A DNA stretch of 8,634 nucleotides. Origin: an uncultured Opitutia bacterium (GTDB lineage Bacteria; Verrucomicrobiota; Verrucomicrobiia; Opitutales; UBA953). Made by a program: the position numbers and the translations under genes. The DNA lies in NCBI GenBank assembly GCA_903879465.1, contig CAIRLQ010000003.1:1-8634 (forward strand), given 5' to 3'. The notes under the pieces were generated by a model. That model saw only the letters and a program-made list of their open reading frames with translations, searched no databases and was not told the origin of the DNA. The stretch's first letter is position 1; each line of letters starts with the position of its first letter. Of the stretch, positions 1-6,742 are shown piece after piece.

Positions 1-2
1 AC

Positions 3-2372
3 CTCACCACCCTTCCCCCGCACGAAGTGGCGTGGGGACATGCCCTCCGCTGGACCGTAGCAGCGACCGAGAACGATAATCTGACTATTAATCTGAGCAT
101 CGAAGCGATAGGTCGTACGGCTATCTCTGAAGAACAACGTCAACGCATCGAGGTACTGGGATACCGTGCCTCGATTGTCGCCGGACAAGTAGAAGACCGG
201 ACACTTAATGCACTGCGTGAACTCGCTGCGGCCGCCCAAGGCACCCCGCTGGCTTTCGCCTACGCGCGCAACCTCGCCCTCGCCGAAGCACACAAGGGTA
301 ATCTCAAGAACGCCGCCGAAGCGCTGTCGAAGGCCGGCCAACTATCACCGGCACGGCAGGCTGAATCCGACCTCCTCGCCGGACTCATCCTCGGCTCCAA
401 TACCCCAGAAGGCCGTCAAAAGCTCAAGGATGCCGCCAAGAACCCAGCCAACACCGCCGTTCGCCTCACCGCACTACGCGCCTTGGTCGCCGCCGCGGCA
501 CCACCCGCCAAGGCTAATTCGCTCAACGACGCCAGCGACTACAAGGCCATCGCCAATGAAGTGAACGACTTTCTCCTGCGCCGCAACCCGGGTCAGCTCT
601 CCTATTTCTGCCCACGCGATATTAAAGTACTCGACGCCATTCACCTCGCCCGAGCCCAGCTGATGCTCTTTGCCGGTAACCGCGAAAAAGCCCGCCAAGC
701 CGCCGAAGATCTTCTGAAAGATGTTCCTGCCAGCCCGCTGGCACGAGAAGCCACCCGCACGCTCGCCATCGCCACCTGGGGCGACGGCTCTTATCGCCTG
801 GCCTCGACCCATCTGACTACCTTGGCGGAGAGCAGCGTAAACCCTGAACGCGCCCAGCTCCGCATCGCCGCCGCGGACTGTCTATTCCTCGCTAAGGATT
901 ACGTGCTAGCCGAGAAAGCCTACGCGGCCCTGCAAAAAGACGCCGCCGACACTAAGATCGCCGAGGACGCCTTCCATCAGCGCATCCTCTGCCTACTCGA
1001 AACAAACGACGACTTCACAACCTGGAGCCGCACCTGCGAGATCATCGAAGAGATGAACCGTTCGAACCGGACCAGCACCCGAAAACCCATCTGGAGCGCA
1101 ATCTGGAACTTGGTAGAGGACGCCCGAAAATCCAACCGACCCGCCGACGCCGACAAACTCCTCACACGTCTCGCCCCTTTAACAACCGGAACGGACCTAG
1201 AGTTCTCCCTGCGCTTTGACTGGCAACGTGCCTTGATTTCGATTGCAAACAATAAGTCAACGCAGGCTGCGCAATTCGCAGATCAAATTATCGTCCGGCT
1301 AAAAAACCTGCCTGCCAACGAGCCGATGCTCAAAGCCGCCCCAGAGTTAAGCGGCTACGCCGCTTTACTCAAGGCACGCACCGCCCTCGACGCCGGCTCC
1401 CCCAAGGGCCTCGAAGAACTGGTCGCCCTGCGCAAGAATTTTGGCAAGGTTCCAGCAGCAGCCGCATCCTATCTTATCGAGGGACGCCACCACGCCTCGA
1501 AACAAGCCCACGCCGAAGCCCAGGCATGCTTTGAATCGCTGGCCAAGGAGTTTCAAGACGAACCTGCGCTGGCGGAATTCGCCGCTCTCGGGCTCTATGA
1601 AGCCGCCGAAGAAGCCGCCGCCCAAGCAGCCCATGACGGTGAAGCGAAACTCAAGTATGCCATCGAACTATTGGAACGCTTCACCGATAAGTATCCGCAG
1701 AATCCGCTCATCTTTCGAGTCGCCCTTCGTCGGGCGGAGATTCTCCGTTCACTCACACAATTCGATAAAGCATTACTAGTCCTCGAGAACCTCATCCGCG
1801 AAAAACCGACCGACCCCTCCCGCCCACAAGCTGAGATGGCGCGCGCAGATTCCCTATTCGGTCTCGCTGAACTCCGCCGTGACCTCAACGGCCAACTCTC
1901 CCGCCAAAGGGTCGGCCGCGCTGCCGACGCCTATGAACGTATCGCGGAATCCACCTGGGCCAAAGACTCACCAGAGATCAGTACTGAGGCATGGTATAAA
2001 TGGGCGGTGGCGCTTATCGAGCGTGCTAAGACCGAGACCGCACTCGAAGCTAAAGTCACCCGACTGGAGGCACGTAAGGTGCTCATCCGAACCTTCGGTA
2101 TCCTCCGTGGCCCGACCGCTACCAATATCACCGAGGGCGCCCAAAAACTATCCTCCGAAGGTCGACTCTGGCTGGCCCGATCCATCCTCCTGATGGGTGA
2201 AATCTGCGAACAAGACGGGGATCGAGAAGAAGCTATCGCCGCTTACAAGACGATTACCGAGGTAAACCGCGGCCTCCCCACCAATCAACCTTGCCTGACC
2301 GGACAAGCCACGGCCGAAAGCAAACTTGCGAGCCTCCGTAAATCCTCGTCCAATCCCGCCACGCCCCAATGA
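3..2372 (+). CDS. Large tetratricopeptide-repeat protein, 5'-partial
   Basis: This reading frame is open right to the left window edge (in-frame codons for LTTLPPHE precede a GTG at 27), so the true start is almost certainly upstream. The protein from 27 on has no signal peptide, which also argues against GTG 27 as the start. At least 781 residues are visible. The sequence is alanine- and leucine-rich, almost entirely helical, and shows repeated TPR-like helix pairs. Counting from GTG 27, the clearest are at about residues 74-107, 204-236, 277-308, 476-510, 561-594 (FDKALLVLENLIREKP) and 713-746 (GDREEAIAAYKTI). These resemble the degenerate TPRs of periplasmic YbgF/CpoB and BamD-like proteins. 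It ends in an ATGA overlap with the ExbB/TolQ-like gene, so the two are probably translationally coupled. I infer a scaffold working with that membrane pair at the envelope. Location cannot be settled because the N-terminus is missing. The TPR fold is fairly sure; the specific function is unknown. Confidence 0.85.
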   Translation, partial: LTTLPPHEVAWGHALRWTVAATENDNLTINLSIEAIGRTAISEEQRQRIEVLGYRASIVAGQVEDRTLNALRELAAAAQGTPLAFAYARNLALAEAHKGNLKNAAEALSKAGQLSPARQAESDLLAGLILGSNTPEGRQKLKDAAKNPANTAVRLTALRALVAAAAPPAKANSLNDASDYKAIANEVNDFLLRRNPGQLSYFCPRDIKVLDAIHLARAQLMLFAGNREKARQAAEDLLKDVPASPLAREATRTLAIATWGDGSYRLASTHLTTLAESSVNPERAQLRIAAADCLFLAKDYVLAEKAYAALQKDAADTKIAEDAFHQRILCLLETNDDFTTWSRTCEIIEEMNRSNRTSTRKPIWSAIWNLVEDARKSNRPADADKLLTRLAPLTTGTDLEFSLRFDWQRALISIANNKSTQAAQFADQIIVRLKNLPANEPMLKAAPELSGYAALLKARTALDAGSPKGLEELVALRKNFGKVPAAAASYLIEGRHHASKQAHAEAQACFESLAKEFQDEPALAEFAALGLYEAAEEAAAQAAHDGEAKLKYAIELLERFTDKYPQNPLIFRVALRRAEILRSLTQFDKALLVLENLIREKPTDPSRPQAEMARADSLFGLAELRRDLNGQLSRQRVGRAADAYERIAESTWAKDSPEISTEAWYKWAVALIERAKTETALEAKVTRLEARKVLIRTFGILRGPTATNITEGAQKLSSEGRLWLARSILLMGEICEQDGDREEAIAAYKTITEVNRGLPTNQPCLTGQATAESKLASLRKSSSNPATPQ

Positions 2373-3007
2373 GAGACTTCACCTTCCCCTTCGATGCGGG
2401 CCCCTTTGTCTGGCTGCTGCTGATTCTCGCCTTCATCGCCTTGGTTTTCGTCGTCGAACGCGCCATGTTCCTGCACCGCGGTCTCGTCCTCTCCTCCGAC
2501 TTCATCGAAGGGGTTCGTAATAATCTGCGCGCGGGGCGCCCCCTCGAGGCTCTCGCCGCCTGCGAAGAATCTCCCGGGCCGGTTCCGCGCGTAGTCAAGG
2601 CCGCCCTCCTCCGCTCCACCAGCGGCGAAGAAGCCATGCGTGCCTCCGCCACCGAAGCCGCCCTACTCGAACTCCCCGTCCTTGAACGCCGCCTAGGTAC
2701 AATCTCCGCCATCGGCCGAGTCGCTCCGTTGCTCGGCCTAGCCGGTGCGGTCTTCTCCGGATTCCACCTAGCGACAGCCCTACGCGACGGTAGCGTCTAC
2801 GCCGCCGCGGATCACCTCTTGCTCGACGTCCAAGCCGCCCTCGCGACTGCAGGCTTCGCCCTAGTCATCGCGGCGGGCTGTTCGATGGCTCACCATTTCC
2901 TCGTTGGTCGCGTCCGTTCCATCGTCACCGAGATGGAAATAGCCGCACACTCAATCATCACCTTCGTCCGCCACGAGCTTCCCGAAGAGAAGCCCAAATC
3001 ATCCTAA
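2369..3007 (+). CDS. ExbB/TolQ-like inner-membrane channel subunit, divergent
   Basis: A 212-residue protein with the MotA/TolQ/ExbB layout: TM1 at about 12-30, a long charged cytoplasmic segment at 31-113, TM2 at about 115-137 containing APLLGLAGAV (the family's APLLGLLGTV-type motif), and TM3 at about 156-178. In known members five such subunits surround two ExbD/TolR helices, and the complex uses the proton gradient to power outer-membrane transport or envelope constriction. Its ATG sits in an ATGA overlap with the TPR gene, and one base separates its stop from the ExbD-like start. By eye-alignment to E. coli ExbB/TolQ, the TM2 Thr (ExbB T148) is Ala127 and the Glu before TM3 (E176) is Gln155, while the TM3 Thr (T181) is kept as Thr160. 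The Ile-Pro that usually breaks TM3 is absent (Ala-Ala). Family membership is secure. Whether it still conducts protons, and whether it is closer to Tol or Exb, is open. Confidence 0.88.
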   Translation: MRDFTFPFDAGPFVWLLLILAFIALVFVVERAMFLHRGLVLSSDFIEGVRNNLRAGRPLEALAACEESPGPVPRVVKAALLRSTSGEEAMRASATEAALLELPVLERRLGTISAIGRVAPLLGLAGAVFSGFHLATALRDGSVYAAADHLLLDVQAALATAGFALVIAAGCSMAHHFLVGRVRSIVTEMEIAAHSIITFVRHELPEEKPKSS

Positions 3008-3008
3008 G

Positions 3009-3470
3009 ATGCAGACGCCTCTCGGAGTCCTCGCCAAGGTGCGCCCCACGGAGCGCGGCATCGATTTCGTCCCGATGGCGCTGACGTTCGTGTGCGCCGC
3101 CCTGATTTACGTCCTCAACTCGCAATTCGTTTTCGCCCCAGGGTTATATGTCGGCTTCGACAATCGACCCGGTGCAGTGTCGCGCAATCTCAAGACCCCC
3201 ACTACGACCGTCGGGGACCTCGCCCGCACCTCGCTGACGGTCACCCTGCTGTCGGCACGCGGCGCCGGTGTCTTCGTCGTAGCCGGCCGCGTCGTTGACC
3301 GGAAGGATCTCAGCACCGAATTACGACGTGTGGCAGCGGCCGGCGGCGCAGGTCGCCCAGTACTCATCAAGGCGGACGCCGCCCTGACAATGCAGAGTTT
3401 CCTCGAAGTCTGCGAGATGGCCCGCAAAGCCGGCTTCCCGGGCGTTCTTGTCGCGGCCGACGATCGCTGA
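3009..3470 (+). CDS. ExbD/TolR-like protein lacking the transmembrane aspartate
   Basis: A 153-residue protein: short cytoplasmic N-terminus, one membrane helix at about 20-42, then a periplasmic domain. The post-helix segment FVFAPGLYV matches the family pattern of PG-x-x-V after the helix. The periplasmic part (about 75-153) has the usual layout: a strand ending in VFVVAGRVV, a helix (DLSTELRRVA), VLIKADAALTMQSFLEVCEMARKAGF and a final strand VLVAAD. In ExbD/TolR the helix carries one essential proton-accepting Asp three residues after a Pro (E. coli ExbD P22/D25). Here Pro22 is present but position 25 is Leu (codon CTG at 3081-3083). The only nearby acid, Asp19, lies before the Pro at the membrane edge. 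The start ATG follows the ExbB-like stop by one base, so the pair is co-translated. The family call is firm from position, topology and C-terminal domain; a proton-coupled role is doubtful. Confidence 0.85.
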   Translation: MQTPLGVLAKVRPTERGIDFVPMALTFVCAALIYVLNSQFVFAPGLYVGFDNRPGAVSRNLKTPTTTVGDLARTSLTVTLLSARGAGVFVVAGRVVDRKDLSTELRRVAAAGGAGRPVLIKADAALTMQSFLEVCEMARKAGFPGVLVAADDR

Positions 3471-3515
3471 TTCACGGTTGCCAGAGGTCGGGAAGGTCCG
3501 ACATTCTGCGGCCAA

Positions 3516-4277
3516 GTGTCGACCCCCGCGCCCATCCCGCCAATCAATCCCGTGCCCCCCAGGCACATCGGGATTATTATGGACGGCAATGGCCGCTGGG
3601 CGGCCGCCAAAGGCCTGCCTCGGCTAGAAGGACACCGCCGCGGAGCAGAAAGGCTGATCGAAACCATCGATTCATGCATCGACCTTGGCGTAAATACTTT
3701 GACGGTCTTCGCCTTCTCAGCGGAAAACTGGAAACGCCCACCGGAGGAAGTCAGCGGGCTGTTTAAATTGGGTGAATGGATTCTGCGAGCGCACCTCGCG
3801 CGACTCGAAAGACGCAACGTCCGCCTACGCGTCATCGGCGAACTCGCCGCCCTGCCTGAATTCGTCCGCAAGCCGCTCGAAGACGTCATTGCATCGAGCC
3901 GCAATAACACGGCCTTCAATCTCGTCGTCGCGCTCAATTATGGCGCCCGACAGGAAATCGTCAGCGCCACTCAGGCCATCGCGGCGGATGCGGCCGCCGG
4001 CAAGATTAACGCGGCGGATGTCAATTGGTCCGTGCTTGAATCGCATCTCCAGACCGCCGGCATGCCGGACCCTGACCTCATCATCCGTACCTCGGGCGAA
4101 TTCCGCCTGAGCAACTTCCTGCTTCTACAATCGGCCTACGCTGAAATCGTCTTTGCCTCCGTCTTCTGGCCCGACTTCACCAAGGAACAACTCCACCTAG
4201 CCTTGGCAGAATACTCCAAGCGAGAACGTCGCTACGGCATGACCCACGAACAGGTGCAACCCATCACCCAGCCGTGA
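3516..4277 (+). CDS. uppS: Undecaprenyl diphosphate synthase (cis-prenyltransferase)
   Basis: UppS condenses isopentenyl diphosphate units onto farnesyl diphosphate to make undecaprenyl diphosphate, the C55 carrier for peptidoglycan and surface glycans; it acts at the cytosolic membrane face. At 253 residues it equals E. coli UppS in length. Visible motifs are HIGIIMDGNGRWA (Asp23 is the catalytic Mg-binding Asp, followed by Gly24, Asn25, Arg27), GHRRGAERL, VFAFSAENWKRP, and the C-terminal DLIIRTSGEFRLSNFLL (Arg191 and Arg197 bind diphosphate) with YAEIVFASVFWPDF and ERRYG. Start choice: the ExbD stop at 3468-3470 is in the same frame, and GTG 3516 is the first start codon after it. GTG 3552 would trim a Pro-rich tail of 12 residues and is a possible alternative. 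No Shine-Dalgarno is seen for either. Small deviations are NYGAR for NYGGR and Leu for the Trp in NFLLWQ. The gene overlaps cdsA by GTGA. Confidence 0.96.
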   Translation: MSTPAPIPPINPVPPRHIGIIMDGNGRWAAAKGLPRLEGHRRGAERLIETIDSCIDLGVNTLTVFAFSAENWKRPPEEVSGLFKLGEWILRAHLARLERRNVRLRVIGELAALPEFVRKPLEDVIASSRNNTAFNLVVALNYGARQEIVSATQAIAADAAAGKINAADVNWSVLESHLQTAGMPDPDLIIRTSGEFRLSNFLLLQSAYAEIVFASVFWPDFTKEQLHLALAEYSKRERRYGMTHEQVQPITQP

Positions 4278-5161
4278 AAGACCGCGCCCTCAGCACCATT
4301 GGCCTCTGGGTCGTCGTAGGACTCGTGATCTGGGTCGGAGGATTCTTCTCTGTCGCTGAACAGTCTGCCTTCGGTCTGCTCGCCATCTTAGTCTGCGCCG
4401 CCCAGTACGAATTCTACCAACTTATCCGAAATATCGAAGGAGTAGGCCGCCCGAACCTCTCCGGAGTCGTCGCTGGTTTCGCTTTGCTCTTCGCCTTGTT
4501 CTTCTTGGCCGCGGAAGAAGCGAGAGCCAACTACCTCCTGCTCGGCGGAGCGCTCTGCTTCGGAGCTCACTTGCTCTCGCTTCTCAGGACACCTGGACAG
4601 GTCCCCATGTTGCTCCGCCGCTTCCCTACGCTTTACGGATTTGCCTATATCCCGTTCATGCTGGCCTCCTTGATCGCTATCGCGCGCATGAAAGACGGCC
4701 ACCTGCTCACGGCGAAATCGGTCGGGCTCTACTATGTCGTCTGGGTCTTCGTGGCCACAAAGTTTACGGACGTTGGCGGTCTGATCTTCGGCGTTCCCTT
4801 TGGAAAACATAAGATTGCCCCCAGCATCAGCCCCGCGAAGAGCTGGGAAGGATGCGTCGGCGGCATTGCCACTTCCGCCGCCGCATCCGCGCTCTTTGCT
4901 TGGATCTGCACGGGACCTCTCGGACTCAACTTCATGATTCCTTGGAAAGCCGCACTGCTGTCGTTGCCTATCGCCGCGTTAAGCATTCCTTCCGACCTTA
5001 TTGAATCCGTCTTCAAACGCCTCGCAGGCGCAAAAGACTCCGGTGCGACGATTCCCGGCATCGGGGGCGCACTCGACCTCATCGATAGCATGGTACTGAC
5101 CGCACCGGCGGCGCTCATCCTACTCTCCTTCTATCTCGAGTGGGCTAAGCGAGCAGGATGA
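4274..5161 (+). CDS. cdsA: Phosphatidate cytidylyltransferase (CDP-diacylglycerol synthase)
   Basis: CdsA makes CDP-diacylglycerol from phosphatidic acid and CTP, the branch point for all bacterial phospholipids. The 295-residue protein is an integral inner-membrane enzyme with about eight hydrophobic helices (roughly 8-26, 30-47, 62-82, 86-105, 120-140, 149-172, 196-214, 220-243, plus a C-terminal one). Signature segments are TDVGGLIFG (Asp166), SISPAKSWEG (186-193, the family's SPKKTWEG-type motif) and KDSGATIPGIGGALDLIDS (254-272, keeping Lys254, Asp255, Asp268 and Asp271). Within that signature the usual PGHGG is PGIGG (Ile263) and the usual DRID is DLID (Leu269), which would fail the strict classical pattern. 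The GTG start overlaps the uppS stop (GTGA) and the stop overlaps the miaA start (ATGA). uppS-cdsA is a widely conserved pair, supporting the call. dxr and the rseP-type protease, which often follow, are absent here. Confidence 0.94.
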   Translation: MKDRALSTIGLWVVVGLVIWVGGFFSVAEQSAFGLLAILVCAAQYEFYQLIRNIEGVGRPNLSGVVAGFALLFALFFLAAEEARANYLLLGGALCFGAHLLSLLRTPGQVPMLLRRFPTLYGFAYIPFMLASLIAIARMKDGHLLTAKSVGLYYVVWVFVATKFTDVGGLIFGVPFGKHKIAPSISPAKSWEGCVGGIATSAAASALFAWICTGPLGLNFMIPWKAALLSLPIAALSIPSDLIESVFKRLAGAKDSGATIPGIGGALDLIDSMVLTAPAALILLSFYLEWAKRAG

Positions 5162-5925
5162 CCACGCCCGCCCCAGCCATCCATGTGCTGACGGGGCCGT
5201 CGGCCGTCGGCAAGACGGAGGCAGCGATGGTCTGGGCGGAGAAGCATGATGCCGAAATCCTTTCTTGTGACTCGGTCTGCGTTTATCGCGGCATGGATAT
5301 CGGCGCGGCCAAGCCGACAGCTGAAGAACAATGTCGCATCCGCCACCATGGCCTCGACCAGGTCGAACCCGACGCGCGCTATTCCATTTCACAATACGTC
5401 GACATGGCTCGCTCGGCCATCGCCGCCGCCCACGGTCGGGGCAAACGCATCCTCGTCACGGGCGGCAGCGGCTTCTACCTCGCGGCATTCTTCGGCCCCG
5501 TCACCGACGAGCTGGAGATTCCGCACGCCATCACAGACGAAGTACGCTCCCTGCAACGCCAAGGAACCGCTTCCCTGCTCCTTCGGTTGCGCGAACTCGA
5601 AGGCCCCACCCTACCTGAGTGGCTCGATATCCAGAACCCAATCCGCGTTGCCAAAGCCTTGGAGCGCCGCCTCGCCTCCGGCCGTACCCTAGACTCTCTG
5701 CGAGACGAATTCCTGACCCGACGCGGACCTTTCGCTGACCACACAGTCACATTTGAGCTCTTGGAACGTCCCGATGACGAACTTAAGGCCCGCATATCCT
5801 CCCGAACGGCTGCCATGTTGCGCACTGGCCTGCTCGAGGAGTCCGAACGGCTCCTGGCCCTCAATCTCGACCCGAGCTGGCATCTTCCCGGGCGGTGGGC
5901 TATCGGGCGACCATGGACTGGCTAA
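5158..5925 (+). CDS. miaA: tRNA dimethylallyltransferase MiaA, truncated by a frameshift
   Basis: MiaA transfers a dimethylallyl group to N6 of A37 in tRNAs that read UNN codons. As read, the frame gives 255 residues. The P-loop GPSAVGKT (13-20), the DSVCVYRGMDIGAAKP segment that binds substrate and Mg, HHGLDQVEPDARYSISQY, the TGGSGFYL loop and NPIRVAKALERR are all present and in family order. Family similarity stops at His-Leu-Pro-Gly245. The last ten residues (RWAIGRPWTG) are out-of-frame reading before a TAA at 5923-5925. In the -1 frame the expected MiaA end continues at once with AVGYR and on to a TGA at 6069-6071. One extra G in the GGG run at 5890-5892 would join the two into a 304-residue protein, normal for MiaA. 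The ATG lies in an ATGA overlap with cdsA. Identity is certain; whether the break is a real mutation or a sequencing or assembly indel cannot be told here. Confidence 0.93.
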   Translation: MTTPAPAIHVLTGPSAVGKTEAAMVWAEKHDAEILSCDSVCVYRGMDIGAAKPTAEEQCRIRHHGLDQVEPDARYSISQYVDMARSAIAAAHGRGKRILVTGGSGFYLAAFFGPVTDELEIPHAITDEVRSLQRQGTASLLLRLRELEGPTLPEWLDIQNPIRVAKALERRLASGRTLDSLRDEFLTRRGPFADHTVTFELLERPDDELKARISSRTAAMLRTGLLEESERLLALNLDPSWHLPGRWAIGRPWTG

Positions 5926-6071
5926 GGGGCGGGAAACACGTTGCGATGGCTGGTTTAGCCGAACGCATCAACCTCGACACCTGGGCATTAGTTCGAAAAC
6001 AGCGTAAGTGGTTCCGCAGGTTAGGATTAGCCCAAGATCCTGAAGAAGGGCCTGGGGGCCATATTTTGTGA
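5892..6071 (+). pseudogene. miaA: Displaced 3' end of miaA (-1 frame)
   Basis: These 59 codons plus a TGA stop have no start of their own in a sensible place and translate to AVGYRATMDWLRGG, then LAERINLDTWALVRKQRKWFRRLGL and a short tail. They match the C-terminal part of MiaA: the AIGYR motif, then a helix ending in a K/R-K/R-Q-x-x-W-F-R cluster that packs near the tRNA. With the in-frame part at 5158-5891 they give a full-length MiaA, so the stretch should be read as part of the same gene interrupted by a one-base deletion. The conserved Thr before Trp in the usual KRQ-x-TWFR motif is Lys here. The frame is well preserved (no stops, conserved residues intact), so the break is very recent or an artefact. 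Confidence 0.85.
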
Positions 6072-6188
6072 CCTCCAGAGACTGCCTATGTTAAAAAAGG
6101 GCCATTTACCTCATTTTGCAGCCTCCGTCCTTGCAACCCCTTGTTTTTTGTCCAATTTCGCCTTCACACCCCCTACCCACCCTAAACC

Positions 6189-6674
6189 ATGCCCCTGAAA
6201 CTCGGCCAGCCTCTCCCTGAAATCTCTCTCAAGCAGAAGACCGACGCCGGACTGGTGGACGTCAGCCTTCGCCGCAATGTCGGCAAGGGAAAAACCGTCA
6301 TTCTTTTCGTTCCACTCGCCTTCACGGGCGTCTGCACCGAAGAGCTCTGCAAAGTCACCGGCCTCCTCGAGGAGTATAAAAAGCTCGGTGCTGACGTGAT
6401 TGCCATCTCCGTGGATTCGCCTTTTGCCCAGGAAGCTTGGGCCAAGCAGGCCAACATCGGCCTCACCCTCGTTTCCGACTTCAATCGCGTCGCCATTAAG
6501 GCCTTCAAAGTTAAGGATACCCGCGTGATTCCTGAGAAATTCAGCCTCCTCAACGTCGCCAAGCGCTCCGTCTTCGTCGCTGACAAAGCCGGTAACGTGA
6601 TCCACTCCGAAGTGAAGCGCGATCCGGCCTCGATGCCGAATTTCGCCAAGATCAAGAAGGCCGTCGAAGCCTAA
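6189..6674 (+). CDS. Peroxiredoxin (AhpC/TSA family, PrxQ/BCP- or AhpE-like)
   Basis: A 161-residue cytosolic thiol peroxidase that reduces hydrogen peroxide or organic hydroperoxides. The thioredoxin fold is complete: KTVILFVPLAFTGVC contains the peroxiredoxin active-site pattern P-x(3)-T-x(2)-C (Pro42, Thr46, peroxidatic Cys49), and Arg126 in KRSVFVADKAGNV is the expected active-site Arg. WAKQANIGLTLVSDFN is the usual central segment. A second Cys, Cys54, lies five residues after Cys49, the spacing of the PrxQ/BCP resolving Cys. There is no other Cys, so an atypical 2-Cys cycle within one subunit is likely, with thioredoxin as probable reductant (inferred). No signal peptide is seen. The ATG at 6189 fits the family N-terminus (GQPLPEISL). 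It is preceded by a C-rich leader without a Shine-Dalgarno and followed 19 bases later by a strong terminator, so it is probably monocistronic. The exact subfamily is not settled. Confidence 0.93.
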   Translation: MPLKLGQPLPEISLKQKTDAGLVDVSLRRNVGKGKTVILFVPLAFTGVCTEELCKVTGLLEEYKKLGADVIAISVDSPFAQEAWAKQANIGLTLVSDFNRVAIKAFKVKDTRVIPEKFSLLNVAKRSVFVADKAGNVIHSEVKRDPASMPNFAKIKKAVEA

Positions 6675-6693
6675 TCGTTAATCAGGCTTATTT

Positions 6694-6735
6694 GAAGGCG
6701 GTCGGGCTTGCCCCGACCGCCTTCTTTGCTTTTGG
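6694..6735 (+). terminator. Rho-independent terminator after the peroxiredoxin gene
   Basis: The arms GAAGGCGGTCGGG (6694-6706) and CCCGACCGCCTTC (6712-6724) form a perfect 13-bp GC-rich stem with a 5-base loop (CTTGC). A T-rich tail follows (TTTGCTTTTGG from 6725). It lies 19 bases after the stop of the peroxiredoxin gene and 54 bases before the aconitase start, so it should separate the two transcription units. The tail is interrupted by GC, so some readthrough into the aconitase gene is possible. Confidence 0.9.
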
Positions 6736-6742
6736 CTCATAG

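Larger units (their letters stand above)
3..6071 (+). other. Putative six-gene envelope operon (TPR-exbB-like-exbD-like-uppS-cdsA-miaA)
   Basis: All six genes are co-directional. Junctions are ATGA at 2369-2372, a 1-base gap at 3008, a 45-base gap at 3471-3515, GTGA at 4274-4277 and ATGA at 5158-5161. No terminator-like hairpin with a T-tract is seen between them. Overlapping stops and starts without Shine-Dalgarno sequences suggest translational coupling. The upstream end and the promoter lie outside the window, and the 45-base gap before uppS is the one place where a second promoter could sit. Confidence 0.7.

Noticed and set aside
27..29. GTG as start of the TPR protein
   Set aside because: The frame is open for all codons upstream to the window edge and the sequence from GTG 27 has no signal peptide or RBS, so a start outside the window is more likely.
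3487..3502. Hairpin GTCGG/CCGAC with a 6-base loop between the exbD-like gene and uppS
   Set aside because: The stem is only 5 bp and has no T-tract, so it is not a terminator; nothing else supports a regulatory role.
3107..3937. Minus-strand open frame of 276 codons spanning the exbD-like and uppS genes
   Set aside because: It crosses two clearly recognisable + strand genes, is Arg/Ser/Pro-rich as GC-rich shadows are, and shows no motif.
5884..5899. Programmed -1 ribosomal frameshift site in miaA
   Set aside because: The zero-frame codons CTT CCC GGG CGG offer no X-XXY-YYZ slippery heptamer allowing re-pairing one base back, and no strong hairpin follows; a one-base deletion explains the pattern better.
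6049..6067. GGCC/GGCC mini-hairpin followed by ATATTTT at the end of miaA as an operon terminator
   Set aside because: A 4-bp stem with a 4-base loop is too weak, and it lies inside the displaced miaA coding end.
6131..6159. TTGCAA with a 17-base spacer to AATTTC as a sigma-70 promoter for the peroxiredoxin gene
   Set aside because: The -10 match is poor (AATTTC versus TATAAT); a promoter is expected in 6072-6188 but this one cannot be supported.
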